The notes under the pieces: model-generated
The model's database searches: none
The model's input: the letters and a program-made list of their open reading frames with translations, nothing else
Told to the model about the DNA's origin: nothing
Translations under genes and position numbers: made by a program
In this document: piece after piece, positions 14,907 through 18,783 of the stretch
Layout: each line of letters begins with the position of its first letter
How positions within the stretch are numbered: position 1 is the first letter of the stretch
Assembly: GCA_041591635.1 (NCBI GenBank)
Contig: JBFHRO010000039.1
Coordinates: 1 to 18,783 of the forward strand
DNA from: JACKOD01 sp041591635
GTDB lineage: Bacteria > Pseudomonadota > Gammaproteobacteria > Pseudomonadales > Oleiphilaceae
Direction: 5' to 3'
DNA length: 18,783 bases

Positions 14907-16235
14907 ATGGCAAGCAATCACAAGCGTATTTCGGTACGGGATCTTGAAGTAGGGATGTACATTTCCAAACTTGATCGACCCTGGAGTGAGACACCCTTTC
15001 CGCTTCAAGGTTTTTATGTTTTGGATCAGAAGGATATCGATAATGTGGCCGTATACAGCCGTTTCGTCTACGTCGATATGCAGGTCAGTCGGTCGACCGA
15101 TTCTTGCGGCACGTCCGAGACGCTGACGGTCAAAAAGCCGCCAGTCAAAGGCGCGTCGCTCACCGATCCTCCCGTATCTCCCCGTGTTGTGGCCCCCGTA
15201 ACAGTCAAACGCCCCGTGCAGTATCTCACCGCAGTACCGCTCAACAAGGAAGTGGTACGAGCTGAAAAGATTCACCGCCAGGTCAAGTCTGCGCTGTCCA
15301 ACGTCATCAGCAGAATTCGCAACAACGAATCCCTGAATATACGTGAAACAGATCAGGCCGCCGACGGGCTGGTCGATAGTGTCATTCGCAATCCTGATGC
15401 GCTGGTGTGGCTCACGCGCGTGCAAAAACATGATGATTACAGTTTCAGGCATTCGACCACGGCGGCCGTGTGGGCTCTGGTATTTGGTCGGCTGTTGGGA
15501 TTGGAACGAGAGCAGCTCAAGCACCTTGCCATGGGGGTTATGCTGGCGCGCGTCGGGATTGCAAAGCTTCCGGCCGGTCTTTTTGATCGCCAGGCCGTGT
15601 GGAGTGACGAAGAGGTGCTTGTCTATCAGAATTACGTCGCGCTGAGTCTTGAAATACTCTCTGCGGATGCATCCATTCCCGCTGCGGTATTGACTGTGGT
15701 TCAGTATCACCGTGAGCGTCATAACGGTACAGGTTTCCCGCAACGGGTCAATGGTGTGAAGATTCCCCTGTTGGCGAAAATAGCTGGGCTGGTCGATTAT
15801 TACCAGGAGTTGCTGGATCCCCGCGCGGGAGACCGTCTGTCATCCGTCGAAGCCGTGAGTCGCCTGCATGAGGTGAGGAACATTTTCTTTCAGGAAGATC
15901 TGGTCGAGCAGTTTATTCGTGCGGTGGGCGTGTATCCTCCCGGCTCACTGGTGGAGCTCAACACTCAGGAGGTGGGAGTGGTGTTGTCCAACCACGAAGA
16001 AAGACGTCTGTGGCCCAGAGTCATGGTCGTGCTGGACAAGTTCAAGCAGCCGTTGAAACAGGGGAAGGTTGTTGATCTTTATGAGGTTAACGCGGGTCGT
16101 GAAAGCGGCTTTCTGCAGGTGGCAGCTTCACTGCCAGCGGGCTCTTATGATATTGATGCGTCTCGATATCTTGTTACCGGAGCGGTAAGCAAATTCAGTA
16201 TAAGGCATTGGATGGGGTTGGCGATTGGCGGTTGA
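14907..16235 (+). CDS. DUF3391/HD-GYP-type protein with degenerate catalytic site
   Basis: The fold is that of cyclic di-GMP phosphodiesterases, but the catalytic centre is lost. Residues ~6-110 are a DUF3391-like domain (RISVRDLEVGMYISKLDRPW); residues ~170-310 align with HD-GYP. The HD dyad of 'LLHDIGK' reads LARVGI (A214, R215). In 'HHERxDGxGYP' the second His is R269, Asp is N273 and GYP is GFP (276-278). H182 (FRHS), H268 and D297 remain. Without the HD pair a bi-metal phosphodiesterase reaction is very unlikely; ligand sensing or protein interaction is more plausible. ATG 14823 would add 28 non-homologous residues. A C-terminal ~100-residue domain after the HD-GYP (VGVYPPGSLVELN) is normal for the group. 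Confidence 0.87.
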   Translation: MASNHKRISVRDLEVGMYISKLDRPWSETPFPLQGFYVLDQKDIDNVAVYSRFVYVDMQVSRSTDSCGTSETLTVKKPPVKGASLTDPPVSPRVVAPVTVKRPVQYLTAVPLNKEVVRAEKIHRQVKSALSNVISRIRNNESLNIRETDQAADGLVDSVIRNPDALVWLTRVQKHDDYSFRHSTTAAVWALVFGRLLGLEREQLKHLAMGVMLARVGIAKLPAGLFDRQAVWSDEEVLVYQNYVALSLEILSADASIPAAVLTVVQYHRERHNGTGFPQRVNGVKIPLLAKIAGLVDYYQELLDPRAGDRLSSVEAVSRLHEVRNIFFQEDLVEQFIRAVGVYPPGSLVELNTQEVGVVLSNHEERRLWPRVMVVLDKFKQPLKQGKVVDLYEVNAGRESGFLQVAASLPAGSYDIDASRYLVTGAVSKFSIRHWMGLAIGG

Positions 16236-16264
16236 TCCGGTGTTTGTGTGGCGCTGAATGTTCA

Positions 16265-16297
16265 TGCAAGGGCGCCGCACAGAGGGCGGCCCTTGCA
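16265..16297. repeat. Stem-loop between convergent genes
   Basis: TGCAAGGG (16265-16272) pairs with CCCTTGCA (16290-16297), extended by CCGC (16275-16278) with GCGG (16286-16289) after a 2-base bulge. It separates the HD-GYP-like gene from the convergent lipoprotein gene. No T-tract follows on either strand, so it may be a weak terminator or an mRNA-end-stabilising hairpin. Confidence 0.5.
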
Positions 16298-16331
16298 TCG
16301 ACAGAAAAAGGAGCGATAAATAACGGCGGGA

Positions 16332-17402
16332 TCAAATGAGCTGGATGCGAATTGTCTTTCGGATCCAGCGATAATCGCCTGCCACCTGGAAGTTCACCAC
16401 GATATCGGTTTCCTCTCCGGCTGCTCCGGTGGCAAAAAACTCGACCTCGCCCGTTGCAGCATCGAACCGCTGAACAGTGGCGATATTCTCGTTATTGCTT
16501 CTGGCTTCCAGTTTGACAATCTCTACCGTCGTTTTGGGGGCATACACTTTTATTTTCTTGATGCTGCGATCGCTGGCGGCGTATTTGTACGACGAGGGAT
16601 CAAGGGCGTAACGCAGTGAAATCTCGGTGGTGATAATGTTTGCTTGTTCGCTGACGTATTCGGAGATAACGGCTGACACAATTTGCTCTGCGGCGCGCCG
16701 CCCGTTTTCGATGCGTTTTTTCTTCGCGTCCAGTTCTTTGGCGGCGTCTTCATCTGTGGCTCGCAGCGTGTCTATTTCTTCCTGGGTTGGCGGTGTTTCG
16801 CAGCGCTCGTCGGTAGCCTCATAAAAGCATATCTGGCCGAGCATCAGATTAAGCCAGCTGCCATCGGCAGTGAGATCGGTCACGGCGATCGAAAAATCCA
16901 CCGGTTTGTCGGCAGGCAACGCGGCAATGGCTGCATCAATTTGCGTCAGTGCCCGATCAGTAAATTTGAGGCGCTTGTCGCTTTTGACCGACTTGTCATC
17001 GTCGAGAAGAATCAGTGTCCGGACGATGTTGTTAATGGTGGGGTCATTAACCGCGGCTTTTTCGGCGCTTTTGTGAACCGTCAGCCCTTCTTCAACCACG
17101 CCCTGTTCCAGCACGAGTCGCTGCGCTGGCGAAAACTCCATAAAGGTCAGGAACTGCTTGGTGGGGACATCGCTCGCAATGACCAGGTTGCCAAACGAAA
17201 AGCTGATGGTTTCACCGGGATAATAATTGAATTCGCCCCTGGCATTGGTTTTGCCGGACTGGCTTTGCGTTGTGTAACTCAGTCCTTCCACGCCATTGAT
17301 CATGAGCCGGCCAACATCGGGGGAGTTGGTTGCGGGCGTGCTGTCACTGCCGCAGGCGGTGAGGGTGGCGCATAAAAGTAAGGTGGAAAGTTGTCGAATC
17401 AT
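16332..17402 (-). CDS. Putative lipoprotein of unknown function
   Basis: The 356-residue protein starts at MIRQLSTLLL; the longer frame to 17564 runs through promoter-like sequence and is rejected. The lipobox is LTAC with Cys 17, followed by GSDS and a Ser/Thr/Pro linker. Residues ~30-75 (GRLMINGVEGLSYTTQSQSGKTNARGEFNYYPGETISF) resemble the short beta-sandwich, carboxypeptidase-regulatory-like module common in gammaproteobacterial surface lipoproteins. Residues ~205-245 are charged and helical and may form a coiled coil. The C-terminal ~90 residues are strand-rich. It is divergent from the YadG/YadH-type ABC genes. No function is assigned. Confidence 0.8.
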   Translation of the reverse strand: MIRQLSTLLLCATLTACGSDSTPATNSPDVGRLMINGVEGLSYTTQSQSGKTNARGEFNYYPGETISFSFGNLVIASDVPTKQFLTFMEFSPAQRLVLEQGVVEEGLTVHKSAEKAAVNDPTINNIVRTLILLDDDKSVKSDKRLKFTDRALTQIDAAIAALPADKPVDFSIAVTDLTADGSWLNLMLGQICFYEATDERCETPPTQEEIDTLRATDEDAAKELDAKKKRIENGRRAAEQIVSAVISEYVSEQANIITTEISLRYALDPSSYKYAASDRSIKKIKVYAPKTTVEIVKLEARSNNENIATVQRFDAATGEVEFFATGAAGEETDIVVNFQVAGDYRWIRKTIRIQLI

Positions 17403-17444
17403 TAACCTGATTATCCTTGTTTTATTGGAACTGAGCGCGAAGCC

Positions 17445-17471
17445 ATTATATAGTGCGCCGCGCAGTGTCAT
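17445..17471 (-). promoter_or_regulatory. Candidate promoter of the lipoprotein gene
   Basis: On the minus strand ATGACA (complement of 17466-17471) precedes TATAAT (complement of 17445-17450), with a 15-base spacer. The -10 is 42 bases before the ATG. The short spacer lowers confidence. Confidence 0.4.
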
Positions 17472-17646
17472 TTGGACGCACTTCGCAATTCCCTGTGTTA
17501 ATTGCAAAAAACCATTGCTATTCAGCGAATAACCGCATTGTGAAGCAGGCTCGATCCGGCACATGCCGTTCGCGGAGCCGGTGTTTGTTATCTGTCAATA
17601 CTAGTGTCAAATCATGCCCCTGTCGTAGCATGAAGTGAGGTATTTT

Positions 17647-18585
17647 ATGGCCAATGCGCTGGAACTGATCGCCCTGCGAAAAACCTATGGTTCCGGGCTC
17701 GAAGCACTCAAGGGCATTGATCTTACGGTCAGTTCCGGGGACTTCTTTGCACTGCTGGGGCCCAACGGTGCCGGCAAGTCGACAACTTTGGGGATTGTAT
17801 CGGGGCTTGTCAACAAAACCTCGGGTACGGTAAAGGTTTTTGGCGTTGATCTGGATGCCGATCCGGTAACCGCCAAAACGCATCTGGGTGTTGTGCCCCA
17901 GGAATTCAACTTCAACCAGTTTGAGAAGGTCTTTGATATTGTGGTAACGCAGGCTGGCTACTATGGCATTCCTGCGCGAATCGCCGCCGTCAGTGCCGAA
18001 AAATACTTGCGTCAACTGGGGTTGTGGGAAAAGCGCGATAGCCCTGCACGGCTTTTGTCGGGTGGCATGAAGCGCCGCTTGATGATTGCCCGGGCGCTGG
18101 TACATGAACCCGCCTTGCTGATACTGGACGAGCCTACCGCAGGTGTCGATATTGAATTGCGGCGCACCATGTGGTCGTTCCTCAATGAACTCAATGCTGG
18201 CGGCACGACCATTATCCTGACAACTCACTACCTCGAGGAAGCCGAGGCCCTTTGTCGCAACATTGCGATTATCGATAAGGGAGTCATCCTCGAAAACACC
18301 AGTAAAAAGGCCTTGCTCGGCAAGCTGCGCCGGGAGACTTATGTGCTGGATGTGTCTGTGATTCCTGCACAGTTGCCCGTACTTCCCGGGGCGGAGTTTC
18401 AGGTCGATAGCGAGCATAATCTGCTGGTCACCATTGATTCATCCCTGAATCTCAACCGTGTGTTCGCGGTTCTTTCTGCTCACGACATACAGGTGCGTAA
18501 TATGCGTACCAAAACCAACCGGCTGGAGGAGTTGTTTGTTGAGCTTCTCGCCAGAGGACCTGTGCAGGCCAATGCGTCTGCTTGA
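17647..18585 (+). CDS. yadG: ABC-2-type exporter ATPase, YadG-like
   Basis: It powers an ABC exporter of unknown substrate. The 312-residue protein has Walker A GPNGAGKST (38-46), Q-loop Q85, signature LSGGM (137-141), Walker B LLILDEP (157-163) and the switch His in TTH (194). The start ATG 17647 follows GAGG with a 6-base spacing; GTG 17635 would add four residues. The C-terminal ~90 residues are the usual accessory region of YadG. The permease gene follows 52 bases later. Confidence 0.93.
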   Translation: MANALELIALRKTYGSGLEALKGIDLTVSSGDFFALLGPNGAGKSTTLGIVSGLVNKTSGTVKVFGVDLDADPVTAKTHLGVVPQEFNFNQFEKVFDIVVTQAGYYGIPARIAAVSAEKYLRQLGLWEKRDSPARLLSGGMKRRLMIARALVHEPALLILDEPTAGVDIELRRTMWSFLNELNAGGTTIILTTHYLEEAEALCRNIAIIDKGVILENTSKKALLGKLRRETYVLDVSVIPAQLPVLPGAEFQVDSEHNLLVTIDSSLNLNRVFAVLSAHDIQVRNMRTKTNRLEELFVELLARGPVQANASA

Positions 18586-18637
18586 TATCATTGTTTTGTG
18601 CATCGCTAGTGAGTCTGCAAGGTAGAGTCGAAGAACT

Positions 18638-18783
18638 ATGAGTATTTACGCTGTCTGGGTGGCTTTTTCGACCATTCTGATCAAGGAAATCCGCCGTTTT
18701 ACCCGCATCTGGGGGCAGACCCTGCTGCCGCCGGCTATTACCATGTCACTGTATTTCGTGATTTTTGGCAACCTGATCGGCCC
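18638..18783 (+). CDS. yadH: ABC-2-type permease, YadH-like (3' truncated by window edge)
   Basis: The first 48 codons encode a cytosolic N-terminus with KEIRRFTRIWGQTLLPP and a first membrane segment ITMSLYFVIFGNLIG. This matches the N-terminus of E. coli YadH very closely by memory. It pairs with the preceding ATPase. The remainder lies beyond the window. Confidence 0.88.
   Translation, partial: MSIYAVWVAFSTILIKEIRRFTRIWGQTLLPPAITMSLYFVIFGNLIG

Noticed and set aside
14637..15743. 368-residue minus-strand open frame opposite the HD-GYP-like gene
   Set aside because: The opposite strand matches DUF3391/HD-GYP; this frame has His/Arg-rich composition and no motif.
17403..17564. 54-residue N-terminal extension of the minus-strand lipoprotein
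   Set aside because: It would bury the lipobox signal peptide and cover a promoter-like TATAAT; the start at 17402 gives a standard lipoprotein.
17518..18417. 299-residue minus-strand open frame opposite yadG
   Set aside because: It is antisense to intact Walker A/B motifs and has no recognisable domain.

Overview
This is a chromosomal window from a GC-rich gammaproteobacterium. The best family matches are gammaproteobacterial: an initiator tRNA almost identical to the Escherichia coli one, SmrA, YqaA, YadG/YadH, an mtnB-mtnD-mtnC methionine-salvage block, and a DUF3391/HD-GYP-type protein. A marine or environmental relative of Cellvibrionales, Alteromonadales or Pseudomonadales is my inference; the sequence contains no marker that fixes the genus.

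Layout. (1) Bases 1-1246 look like the worn edge of an accessory island lying against the 3' end of tRNA-fMet. They hold the C-terminus of a Val-Thr-Pro-repeat protein, a HicA-like toxin remnant, an AT-rich palindromic gap, and a HicB antitoxin that ends before its DNA-binding domain. (2) Bases 1211-1382, read on the minus strand, are a complete initiator tRNA unit: promoter with GC-rich discriminator, tRNA, intrinsic terminator. (3) Bases 1622-5130 hold a diguanylate cyclase, a convergent AraC-type regulator whose 3' end overlaps it, and a divergent alpha-methylacyl-CoA racemase-like gene. (4) Bases 5221-7769 hold smrA and the overlapping mtnB-mtnD-mtnC operon behind a recognisable sigma70 promoter. 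(5) Bases 7850-10522 are a compact co-directional cassette: GS-fold amidoligase, class I glutamine amidotransferase/peptidase C26, YqaA-type membrane protein and hotdog thioesterase. (6) Bases 10534-13431, minus strand, are an iron(III) ABC importer (binding protein and fused permease) with a Fur-box-like site and an intercistronic terminator. (7) Bases 13591-16235 hold a PilZ protein, a Cys-rich lipoprotein and an HD-GYP homologue that has lost most of its metal-binding residues. (8) Bases 16332-18783 hold a divergent lipoprotein and the start of a YadG/YadH-type ABC exporter.

How the parts relate. Three separate genes concern cyclic di-GMP: one likely synthase, one likely receptor, and one phosphodiesterase-fold protein that probably cannot hydrolyse it. 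The most promising little-described system is the amidoligase cassette. An ATP-dependent COOH-NH2 ligase is translationally coupled to a gamma-glutamyl-amide-type hydrolase and followed by a membrane protein and a thioesterase; its substrate cannot be read from sequence. The degenerate HD-GYP protein is the second candidate for follow-up.
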